From: Magnetococcales bacterium | GTDB lineage: Bacteria > Pseudomonadota > Magnetococcia > Magnetococcales > JADFXB01 | DNA length: 64,000 nucleotides | Assembly (NCBI GenBank): GCA_015233935.1 | Contig: JADFXB010000004.1 | Location: 1 to 64,000, forward strand | Reading direction: 5' to 3' | In this document: piece by piece, positions 55,946 through 64,000 of the stretch | Layout of the letters: each line of letters begins with the position of its first letter | Position numbering within the stretch: position 1 is the stretch's first letter | Notes under the pieces: model-generated | Told to the model about the DNA's origin: nothing | The model's database searches: none | Seen by the model: only the letters and a program-made list of their open reading frames with translations | Position numbers and translations under genes: made by a program

Positions 55946-56875
55946 ATGAAAACCGACATCGTCAAGTTTGACCTCAACCTGCTGGTTGCCTTCGATACCC
56001 TGATGACCGAACGAGGGGTCACCAGAGCGGGACGCATTCTGGGCATTACCCAGGCCGCCATGAGCAATACCCTGCGCCGTCTGCGGGAAACCTTTGATGA
56101 TCCACTGTTTGTCAAAGTGGGCCATCGCATGGAACCCACCGCCCGCGCCATGGAATTGGCCGAACCCATTCGCACCTCTCTGGATCACGTGCGCATGGCC
56201 CTCAATCAGGAAAGATTTATCCCCGCCCAGGCCAGTAATCTTTTTCGCATCGGTATGGTGGACTACGCCGGAGCCATTCTCCTGCCCACCCTGCTCAACC
56301 ACTTTTCTGTGATAGCCCCACACATCACCCTGCAAGTGGTGGATATCGGTGGTGAAGATGAGGTCAACTTTCTGGAAACCGGTGTGGTGGACCTGGTCCT
56401 GAGCCGCTTCCAGTGGGTGCCCCCCAAGGTCAACCTGCATCGCCTCTTCCAGTGGGAATATGTCTGCCTCTACCGCAAAGAACATCCCAAAATGCAACAG
56501 GGGCTGACCCTGGACGCCTTTCTGGAATGCCAGCATATCCACTACTATCCCCGTGGCATGGAGACCACTGTGGTGGATGAAGCCCTCTCCCTCATGGATA
56601 AAAGTCGCCATGTGGTGGCGCGCCTGGATACCCTGGCCCTCATCCCCCCCATGCTGGCTCAAAGCGACCTGCTGGCCGTGATGCCAGAGGGAACCGCCAA
56701 ATATTTCAGTACCGCCTTCCCCGTTCTCACCTATCAACGCCTTCCCTTCCGCACCCCACTCCTGCGCCTGGCCCTGGCCTGGCACCCCAGAACCGATAAA
56801 AGCCCCGCCAACATTTGGTTGCGGGAGCAGGTCAAACAATTGTTGGCCGAATTGGTGGAGTGCGATACCGAGTAG
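55946..56875 (+). CDS. LysR-family transcriptional regulator
   Basis: FDLNLLVAFDTLMTERGVTRAGRILGITQAAMSNTLRRLRETFDDPLFVKVG HTH; ATG at 55946 preceded by GGAGG. Confidence 0.94.
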   Translation: MKTDIVKFDLNLLVAFDTLMTERGVTRAGRILGITQAAMSNTLRRLRETFDDPLFVKVGHRMEPTARAMELAEPIRTSLDHVRMALNQERFIPAQASNLFRIGMVDYAGAILLPTLLNHFSVIAPHITLQVVDIGGEDEVNFLETGVVDLVLSRFQWVPPKVNLHRLFQWEYVCLYRKEHPKMQQGLTLDAFLECQHIHYYPRGMETTVVDEALSLMDKSRHVVARLDTLALIPPMLAQSDLLAVMPEGTAKYFSTAFPVLTYQRLPFRTPLLRLALAWHPRTDKSPANIWLREQVKQLLAELVECDTE

Positions 56876-56881
56876 TTCCTT

Positions 56882-56904
56882 AAGGGGGCGGTCTTCCGCC
56901 CCTT
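56882..56904 (+). terminator. Terminator of lysR-type gene
   Basis: AAGGGGGCGG-tctt-CCGCCCCTT with one bulge, followed by an AT-rich tract. Confidence 0.6.
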
Positions 56905-57092
56905 TAATAAAATGATTTTATGATTCATACGCCAAATACCCTACCCGAACAATCCTTTATAAGAAGGCTGGGGCGTTTTCGTAACTTTATGTTTTTATGT
57001 AAAAAATTGAATTGTGACAGGAGCGTGAACTTCCAAGTTGCCCCCCTGACAAAACATTGTTATAATTTCTTCTAATCCAACTTCGGATCATC

Positions 57093-58361
57093 TTGCCTGA
57101 GCATCAGCCATTTATGACACCCGTTGCCATCTTTTTTATCCAATCTCTGCTGGTGGTCTCCCTGCCCTATGCGGCATGGCGATTTGGCGGTTTGCGCCGC
57201 GTCATGCCGCTGGTGGTGATCCAAATTGTGCTCGGTGTATTGGTGGGGCCTTCGGTATTGGGCCACCTGGCCCCCGATGTCTGGCAACTGATGTTTTCCA
57301 CCGCCAGTCTGAACGGTTTGTCCGGAACCGCCTGGCTGGCCGTGGTGCTGTTTGCCTTTCTTACCGGTCTCCACCTGCAACCCCAGGAAATCCGCCAGTT
57401 GGGCGGCTCCTTCGCCGTGGTCACTTTGGCCTCTGTCCTGGTTCCTGCCGTGGTGGGTATGGGATTGGGCTGGGGATTGATCGTCTGGTATCCCGAAGCC
57501 TTGGGTGAAGATCTCTCCAAATGGCACTTTATCATCGCCATCGGTCTGTTGTGCAGCGTTACCGCTTTGCCGGTTCTGGGTTCCATCCTGCGGGAGTCGG
57601 GACTCATTGCCCATCGATTGGGACGTTACGCTCTGGGCGTGGCCGCCATCAGCGACGCCCTCTTGTGGATCTCCCTGGCCTTGCTCCTGGTCAACCTGCC
57701 CCGTCCCCACGTCTCCTTCATCTCAGCAGGCTGGATGCCAGTGTTGGGACTGGTCTACATGGGTATCATGTTTTTTGCGGTACAGCCCTTGTTGGCCCGT
57801 TTCATCAAAAACGGTGATGGCTTTCAGGAGAGCGGACTGGTTTTGGTGTGCACCACCATCTTTGCCTCTGCCCTCGTGGCAGAACTGGTGGGACTGCACT
57901 CCACCCTGGGAGGTTTCATTGCCGGAGTGATCATCCCACGGGCCGCCGCCCGTGTGATCATCGAACGCTTGGAACCCCTTACCGTGGTGGTGCTCTTACC
58001 CTTTTTCTTCACCCTGGTGGGTATGAGCATCACCGTGGATGCCTCCTCCAGCAACCTGCTGGAAATCAGCCTGCTGGCCATCGGCCTCTCCATGCTGGGC
58101 AAAATTGGTGGTACTGCCATGGCTGCCCGTTGGAGTGGGGAATCCTGGAAGTGCTCTCTGGCTTTGGGGGTATTGCTGCAAACCAAGGGCATGATGGAAG
58201 TGGTGGTCTTGTCGGTCCTCAAGGAGGCAGGCGTCATCTCCCCCATGATCTTTTCCGCCATGCTCTTCATGGCTTTGATCACCACCGCCGCCACCACCCC
58301 CTTGTTGCGCTGGATCGGCGGCAAGGACGCCCCTTGGGATCCCAAGACTACCGCTTACTGA
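57093..58361 (+). CDS. CPA2-like cation:proton antiporter
   Basis: Multi-TM; QIVLGVLVGPSVLGHL, ALPVLGSILRES, HSTLGGFIAGVIIPR. Confidence 0.88.
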   Translation: MPEHQPFMTPVAIFFIQSLLVVSLPYAAWRFGGLRRVMPLVVIQIVLGVLVGPSVLGHLAPDVWQLMFSTASLNGLSGTAWLAVVLFAFLTGLHLQPQEIRQLGGSFAVVTLASVLVPAVVGMGLGWGLIVWYPEALGEDLSKWHFIIAIGLLCSVTALPVLGSILRESGLIAHRLGRYALGVAAISDALLWISLALLLVNLPRPHVSFISAGWMPVLGLVYMGIMFFAVQPLLARFIKNGDGFQESGLVLVCTTIFASALVAELVGLHSTLGGFIAGVIIPRAAARVIIERLEPLTVVVLLPFFFTLVGMSITVDASSSNLLEISLLAIGLSMLGKIGGTAMAARWSGESWKCSLALGVLLQTKGMMEVVVLSVLKEAGVISPMIFSAMLFMALITTAATTPLLRWIGGKDAPWDPKTTAY

Positions 58362-58758
58362 GAACGCCACACTCGGTCAACTTGTTCACCAGTTTGGAAC
58401 CCGTCACCGGTTTGACCAAATAATCGGAACATCCCCCCTGATAAAAGGCTTCAATAACATCTTTTGGGGTGTCCAAGGCGGTGATCATCAGGATGGTGGT
58501 CTCCTTGGACGGGGGAACCTGCCGTACCTTTTCCGAAGCACGGATGCGTTTCAGGGCTTCCTGACCATCCATCTCCGGCATCATGATATCCAGACAAATC
58601 AGGGTATAGGGTGCGCCTTCGTCCATGGCCATTTCAAATATTTCCACCGCTTCCACCCCATTAACCACCATGTCGCAATGGCCGTAAGGTTGTAATATTT
58701 GTTGCAGTAATTTCCGATTATTAAACTCATCGTCCACAATCAATATTTTATGCATCAC
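58348..58758 (-). CDS. Single-domain response regulator
   Basis: [19 protein letters not shown]...[17 protein letters not shown]...DYLVKPVT. Confidence 0.92.
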   Translation of the reverse strand: MMHKILIVDDEFNNRKLLQQILQPYGHCDMVVNGVEAVEIFEMAMDEGAPYTLICLDIMMPEMDGQEALKRIRASEKVRQVPPSKETTILMITALDTPKDVIEAFYQGGCSDYLVKPVTGSKLVNKLTECGVLSKR

Positions 58759-61700
58759 TCTTCCTTCCCATGGCTGGCGGCCAATTCTGCGGCCATTTTT
58801 ACCAAAATCTGTTGCATCTGGACCATAATATTTTCCACCCGGTTCATGTCTTCATTCCGCAAGGCCACCAAAAAACGCAACAGCTCCCCGCGTAACGCCA
58901 TGCAACCCAAAGCTCCGGCCTGTTCTTTCCAATCCTGCACCATGGCTTCCGCTGCCGCTAAAGGGCCAGTCACCAAAAGATTGTGCAGTCGGTGCAGAAG
59001 ATCAGGGCATCCTTCCATAAATTTTTGCCGCTGATGCCATAGCCTTTCATCCTCTTCCCCATCTTTAAACAGAGGAACCTGGAAACGTTTTGGTGGTTGG
59101 CTATTCTCACATTTTACCAGACGCAATAAAAGATCTTTTAACTGGCTCAATTTATAGGGTTTGGCCAGAAAATCGTCCATGCCAGCCGCAAAGCAGTTTT
59201 CCCGTATTTCACGCTGGGCGTGGGAAGTGATTCCCACAATGGGGATGCCCCGGCAAATATTCGCAACCTCCCCGGCGCGAATGGCGCGGGTTATCTGCAG
59301 ACCATCCATTTCCGGCATTTCCATATCCAACAGGAGGATATCCACCTGTCCCTCCAGCAACCGCTGCATCACTTCCGCCCCAGAGGTGGCACCCAGCACC
59401 TGATATCCCTCTTTTTGTAAATAATCATGGGCCAATTGTAAAGAATGGAGATTGTCATCAGCCAGTAGAATATGCAGTTGCTGCACGTTGGTTGCAGGAG
59501 GAAAGGTGGTCTCCTCCTTTGTTGGCTCTCCTGGAGCAAACAGCAGGTTCAGATTATCCATCAGGTCATCCAACACCACCGGTTTGAACAGGGTGGCCTG
59601 GAAGGTCAAATCTTTGCATTGGGGCAACTCTTCCTGCCGCATGCCAGCAGGTAACAATAGGACGGTTTTCATGCCTGGTTGCCGGTGATGGACAAGAGAT
59701 TTGTCCGCATGAATCATGTCGGGAAGCCAGCAGTCCAAAATCAATAAATCCACCTGGGGACTCTCTGGCCGACAAAGATGGTGCATGGTCTGGCGGGTGG
59801 TGGCGATTCCCTCCACCCGGGCACCACACATGGACAGAACCCGCACCAGATTGCCCCGACTAAGGGGATTGGCATCTGCCACCACCACGTTGAGGAAGGG
59901 AAATTTCATATTTTCGGTAAATATCACCTGGGATTTATCACCCTGACCGACGGTGAGAGCCACGGTAAAATAAAAGGTGGAGCCACCGCCCAGCGTGCTT
60001 TCCAACCACATGCGCCCACCCATGAGTTCCACCAGTTGGCGGGCAATGGCCAATCCCAAACCTGTACCACCAAACTTGCGGGTGGTGGCCCCATCCGCCT
60101 GACGAAATTCCTCAAAAATGGTTTCCAATTTATCGGCTGGAATACCCACACCCGTATCTTGCACGGAAAAGGCCACCATGACCTGGTCCTCTTTTTCCTG
60201 GTCGGGCTGGCCTTCGGCAAAACCTACCCGTACCACCACCTGTCCCTGATGGGTAAACTTGATGGCATTGGCCACCAGATTGACCAAAACCTGTCGCAAA
60301 CGCACCGCATCTCCAACCACCACCCTTGGCAGATCCAGGGCCACATCATAAATCAACTCCAAATTTTTTCGGTGCGCCTGGACCGCCAAGGTTTCGCAGG
60401 CCTGTTCAATGACCTGGCGCAGGATAAAATCGCTCTTATCCAGCTCCATGCGTCCGGCTTCAATCTTGGAAAAATCCAGAATGCTGTTGAGAATAAAGAG
60501 GAGGGATTCGGAAGATTGCAAGACGATTTCCAAATATTGGCGTTGCTCCCGACTCAATTCGGTATGCAAAGCCAGATCGGTCATACCAATGATGGAGTTC
60601 ATGGGGCTGCGAATTTCATGGCTCATATTGGCGAGAAAACGGCTTTTGGCCCGGTTGGCCTCCTCCGCTTGACGTTTGGCCGACAACAGGGCCGCTTCCA
60701 TGCGTTTGCGTTCGATCATGCCTGCCAGGGTGTTGGCCATGGCGGTGAGAAATTCTTCCTCTTCATTGGCTCCATCATGTCCTGCCGTCAGGTAGAGGCA
60801 AATGACCCCCAGGGTTACTTCATGACCGATAATGGGGATGATATGGTGACCATGGGGTTCCATATCGGGATAGTGGATGGTGTGGTTATCGTCAATATGA
60901 TTTGTGAACAATGCTTTGCCGGTTTGGGCCACCCGTCCGCATAAGCAACTTCCCAAAGCCACCTGTTGACAACTGTTGAGATGATGTTCTGGTAAACCAA
61001 TCGCTACCTGTAATTGAAGGTGGTTGCCCTCCAGCAGGAAGATGGCCCCTTGCTGCTTGGTGGTGATCCAACTGCCGAACAGGATCAACTTCAAGGCTTC
61101 TTCCAGTTGCTCTTGCAGGGAGGTGGGTTGCAGAGAGATGGCGAGTAAAGAGCTGATAGCGGAGCGGGATTGGGAGGTGCGCTGCTCTCTCTCCAGCAAT
61201 TGGTGCCGCAGCGTGATATCCCGCAGGACCGCAGTATAAAAACGTCCGCCGCCCATGATCCCGCCGCTCATGGAGGCTTCCAGGGGAGTCAGGCGTCCAT
61301 CTCTGGTTAAGCCGGTCAAGGGGAAGGTTTTGCCTGCGTGACGGCTGGTGCCGGTGTCAGCCAATTGATGCATGGCCTGGCGATGGGCAGATCGGAACTC
61401 TTCCGGGATAATGGTCTCTATCTTTTGGCCAAGCATTTCTTTGGCGGTATAGCCAAATATATTTTCCGCCCCATGGTTCCAAAAAAGCACCACCCCTTGG
61501 ATGTCAATGGAGATAACCGCCTCCTCCATGGCGGCAAAGACTGCATGGTAGCTTTTTTCCACATCCCGAATCTTATCCACCAAATCTTTCAGGTGATCTC
61601 TTTCGCTTGCCAGTTGCTGGTAGCTTGCCAGATCGGGTAGTTGCAGCAGGGCATTCCGCCAAGAAATAAACAGTAGTACCCAGGTCAGCAGGGTAGGGAT

Positions 61701-61898
61701 AAAAAGGAGTTGGCTGGCGGAATGAAGAGGGTAGGCGAAAGCCAAAACCATGCCTACTAAAGAGAGCAGCAGGCCAACCACCAGAATCCGAAGAGTGACA
61801 GGGGCTATGGGATGGCGGGAGAGGCGTTGATCCCTTGTCAGCAGCAGGAGCAGTAAAAACATGCCGCTTTGTAAGCCATGCCAGCCAATCATCTCCAT
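58755..61898 (-). CDS. Hybrid histidine kinase (TM, PAS, GAF, HisKA, HATPase, two C-terminal receiver-like domains, Hpt-like tail)
   Basis: [61 protein letters not shown]...[17 protein letters not shown]-like [22 protein letters not shown]. Confidence 0.9.
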   Translation of the reverse strand: MEMIGWHGLQSGMFLLLLLLTRDQRLSRHPIAPVTLRILVVGLLLSLVGMVLAFAYPLHSASQLLFIPTLLTWVLLFISWRNALLQLPDLASYQQLASERDHLKDLVDKIRDVEKSYHAVFAAMEEAVISIDIQGVVLFWNHGAENIFGYTAKEMLGQKIETIIPEEFRSAHRQAMHQLADTGTSRHAGKTFPLTGLTRDGRLTPLEASMSGGIMGGGRFYTAVLRDITLRHQLLEREQRTSQSRSAISSLLAISLQPTSLQEQLEEALKLILFGSWITTKQQGAIFLLEGNHLQLQVAIGLPEHHLNSCQQVALGSCLCGRVAQTGKALFTNHIDDNHTIHYPDMEPHGHHIIPIIGHEVTLGVICLYLTAGHDGANEEEEFLTAMANTLAGMIERKRMEAALLSAKRQAEEANRAKSRFLANMSHEIRSPMNSIIGMTDLALHTELSREQRQYLEIVLQSSESLLFILNSILDFSKIEAGRMELDKSDFILRQVIEQACETLAVQAHRKNLELIYDVALDLPRVVVGDAVRLRQVLVNLVANAIKFTHQGQVVVRVGFAEGQPDQEKEDQVMVAFSVQDTGVGIPADKLETIFEEFRQADGATTRKFGGTGLGLAIARQLVELMGGRMWLESTLGGGSTFYFTVALTVGQGDKSQVIFTENMKFPFLNVVVADANPLSRGNLVRVLSMCGARVEGIATTRQTMHHLCRPESPQVDLLILDCWLPDMIHADKSLVHHRQPGMKTVLLLPAGMRQEELPQCKDLTFQATLFKPVVLDDLMDNLNLLFAPGEPTKEETTFPPATNVQQLHILLADDNLHSLQLAHDYLQKEGYQVLGATSGAEVMQRLLEGQVDILLLDMEMPEMDGLQITRAIRAGEVANICRGIPIVGITSHAQREIRENCFAAGMDDFLAKPYKLSQLKDLLLRLVKCENSQPPKRFQVPLFKDGEEDERLWHQRQKFMEGCPDLLHRLHNLLVTGPLAAAEAMVQDWKEQAGALGCMALRGELLRFLVALRNEDMNRVENIMVQMQQILVKMAAELAASHGKEE

Positions 61899-62355
61899 GA
61901 CAGATGCCTTTTGTGTTCACCATGGGTTGCTGTCATCGTCTGTCTATTGGCAGACGGTTGGATCATTTTTTTGTTGGTGTGGATGTTCTGACTAAAGAGT
62001 ATGGACCCATTGTAGCAAAGAGCATATCTTTTTTTCTTATATTTGAATATTCATGGGCTAATCGATTGATATTATTGTAAAAAATTCACAGACAACACTG
62101 AGTGCTGTGTAATTTTTAAATAAAATGTAAAATTGAAATTATACAGGCAAATTTTTTAATGTATCCTATTGATATATCAATAATAGTATTGGTTGACCTG
62201 GAAAAAAGTGTTGCCATAAACCAATTTTGTTCATTTTTCAATTTCATGAAACATTGTGGAGCGATTCAGAATTGCATAATCTTGGATTAAGAAAATCAAT
62301 CGGAAATGACCTGAAAGCCATGCAAATACTAGGCAGACTGCGCACTTACAGCGCG

Positions 62356-62427
62356 ATACCTCCCAGAAGAAGACCTTAACGGTATTCAGGAGGGGTTCAG
62401 GTATTTCCTCCAACACAGGAGTGGAGA
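62356..62427 (+). promoter_or_regulatory. 5' leader of DUF21/CBS gene with mutually exclusive hairpin arms
   Basis: CCTCC at 62359-62363 and 62407-62411 both complementary to GGAGG at 62389-62393; ATACC at 62356-62360 and GGTAT at 62381-62385 and 62400-62404. Confidence 0.35.
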
Positions 62428-63849
62428 ATGGACGTCGTCTTATTGGGTAAGCTGGTGGCAATTCTGGGCCTGGTGGCGGGTAATGCCTTCTTCGTGGGAT
62501 CAGAAGTGGCCATTACCGCAGCGCGCAGAAGCAAGATCAAACAAATGGCGGATATGGGGGACAAACGCGCCAAAGTGGTCAAGCTGCTGCATGAAGAACC
62601 AACCCGGTTCTATGCTGTCACCCAGATTGGTATCACCCTGGTTTCCATGGCCCTGGGCTACATTGGTATGGATGCCTTCAAGGAGTTGATGTCACCAGCT
62701 TTTGAGTCCATGTTTGGCATGTTCATGCCAGAAGAAGCGGCGGCCACCTGGGGTGGGATCGTTGGTTTGACCATGGGGTTTGTGATCGTCTCATTTTTAC
62801 ATGTGGTGGGCGGTGAACTGGCCCCCAAGGTGTTGGCCTATCACAAGGCAGAGGCGTTAAGCTGTTCGTTGGGTTGGATCATCAACCTGCTGTATGTCAT
62901 GTGGGTGCCGGTCATCTGGTTGATGAATATTGCATCCAACTGGCTCCTTGTTGCTTTCGGTCATGGGGATATCGTGGGCCATGGCGGTGGTGGGCATGGT
63001 CATGATTCGGCGGCCATGTCTCTGGATGAATTGAGCCTGGTGGTTAACGCCAGTACCAGTTCCGGCAGTATCGACCGCAACCAGGGGCGCATGCTCATGG
63101 GGGTGTTGGATTTGAGTGAGAACACCGTGGAAGATGCCATGGTGCCCAAACCAGATGTGAGGGGGTTGCCAGTGACCGCCACCATCGGGGAGGCCCTGAC
63201 CCTCTTTTCCAGTTCCCACCATTACAGCTACCCGGTGTTTGACGGAGAGAAGGTCGTCGGAACCATCTTTATGAAGCGGCTGGTAGACCTGTTCGAGAAA
63301 AACCGGGATAACATGGCTAACATTCTGGCCATGCCGGTGGGCGAAATCCTGCGTCCCGATCCCTTCATCTTTCCTCCCACCACCAAACTTAGCCAGGCCT
63401 GGAAAGATTTCCGCGACAATCGCCGCCAGTTTGGTGTGGTGGTCAATGAGCATGGCTCCATGACCGGTATTGTCACCCCGGCAGACATTGTGAGCCGCCT
63501 GGTGGGACAACTGCCCGCCGATGAATACTCCAAAAAGACCGACCTGGTTCATAAACTGAAAGGAAGCCAGTGGGAAATTGCTGGTGGGGTGCGGGTGGGT
63601 GATCTGGAAATGCTCCTCAACTTTCCCTTCCCACGGGAGACCGGCTATGTGACCATTGGTGGTCTGGTCTTCAACCGCATTGGCAAGGTTCCGGAAGTGG
63701 GGGATGTGATCAAGCTGGAAAATGCTCGCATTCAGATTCTGGAGATCAACGATTTGCGGATTGTGAAAGTTCTCTTCCAAATTCTGGCCGTGGACGAACA
63801 GGGTACCTGGTCTTTGGCTGACCAGGAAAGTCCGGCTGATCCAGCGTAA
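62428..63849 (+). CDS. DUF21/CNNM + CBS + CorC_HlyC domain membrane protein
   Basis: NAFFVGSEVAITAARRSKI, GTIFMKRLVDLFEKN, FGVVVNEHGSMTGIVTPADIV; C-terminal CorC_HlyC-like GYVTIGGLVFNRIGKVPEVGDVI. Confidence 0.93.
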   Translation: MDVVLLGKLVAILGLVAGNAFFVGSEVAITAARRSKIKQMADMGDKRAKVVKLLHEEPTRFYAVTQIGITLVSMALGYIGMDAFKELMSPAFESMFGMFMPEEAAATWGGIVGLTMGFVIVSFLHVVGGELAPKVLAYHKAEALSCSLGWIINLLYVMWVPVIWLMNIASNWLLVAFGHGDIVGHGGGGHGHDSAAMSLDELSLVVNASTSSGSIDRNQGRMLMGVLDLSENTVEDAMVPKPDVRGLPVTATIGEALTLFSSSHHYSYPVFDGEKVVGTIFMKRLVDLFEKNRDNMANILAMPVGEILRPDPFIFPPTTKLSQAWKDFRDNRRQFGVVVNEHGSMTGIVTPADIVSRLVGQLPADEYSKKTDLVHKLKGSQWEIAGGVRVGDLEMLLNFPFPRETGYVTIGGLVFNRIGKVPEVGDVIKLENARIQILEINDLRIVKVLFQILAVDEQGTWSLADQESPADPA

Positions 63850-63854
63850 GACTA

Positions 63855-63892
63855 CACCCCCCCTTCTTTGCGGAAGGGGGGGTGCTTTTTTT
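63855..63892. terminator. Intrinsic terminator, possibly bidirectional
   Basis: CACCCCCCCTT-ctttgcgg-AAGGGGGGGTG followed by CTTTTTTT. Confidence 0.85.
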
Positions 63893-64000
63893 AAAGATCG
63901 AAATCAGCAGGTTGCAGGTTCAACTCCCGACAAATTTCCCGTACTACCTGTTTTTCCTTTTCATCGAAAGAGCCGTCTGAACCGCCGATGGCGCAACAAA
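63891..64000 (-). CDS. C-terminus of a TerB-like protein (5' end outside window)
   Basis: Minus strand reads CCAIGGSDGSFDEKEKQVVREICRELNLQPADFDL-stop, like TerB IAxADGxxxxxEKxxxxEIC. Confidence 0.55.
   Translation of the reverse strand, partial: CCAIGGSDGSFDEKEKQVVREICRELNLQPADFDL

Noticed and set aside
55883-56839. 318-aa minus-strand ORF
   Set aside because: Antisense to a clear LysR gene.
56907-56921. ATAAAAT-G-ATTTTAT perfect palindrome after the lysR terminator
   Set aside because: Low-complexity AT palindrome, likely part of the terminator tail; no evidence of an operator.
59778-60944. 388-aa plus-strand ORF
   Set aside because: Antisense to the hybrid histidine kinase 58755-61898; no domain-like sequence.

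Overview
The window is a ~64 kb chromosomal segment of a flagellated, chemotactic Gram-negative bacterium. Gene content would fit a Magnetococcus-like or alphaproteobacterial lineage, but this is not proven. It is dense in signal transduction genes: several hybrid histidine kinases, response regulators, REC-PilZ, HD-GYP, two MCPs, CheA, CheW and CheR. It also carries flagellar genes (flgN-like, flgM, motA, motB), housekeeping genes (secA 3' end, folD, ABC exporter, DUF721/DciA-like, alpha-carbonic anhydrase, LysR, cation/proton antiporter, CorC/DUF21-CBS) and glycosyltransferases. The most striking region is about 14.9-41.6 kb. A translationally coupled chemosensory operon (cheW, PstS-like binding protein, MCP, cheR, HK-REC, TPR/O-GlcNAc-transferase-like gene) is followed by a single 12.9 kb gene for a 4313-aa surface-type protein. 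That gene is followed by a divergent second TPR/OGT-like gene, then CheA and a CZB-domain MCP. I counted 28 FG-GAP motifs in the giant protein, arranged as 4 blocks of 7 (four predicted seven-bladed propellers). Each block is followed by an RTX-like module; cadherin-like domains separate the blocks and eight PPC-like domains end the protein. Other signals include an in-frame slippery A_AAA_AAA at a -1 frameshift in an AT-rich NPCBM-domain gene, sigma-54 promoter matches upstream of motA and flgM, a membrane-anchored H-type-lectin-like protein beside flgM, and several structured intergenic elements. No rRNA, tRNA, CRISPR array, prophage or intact transposon was recognised.
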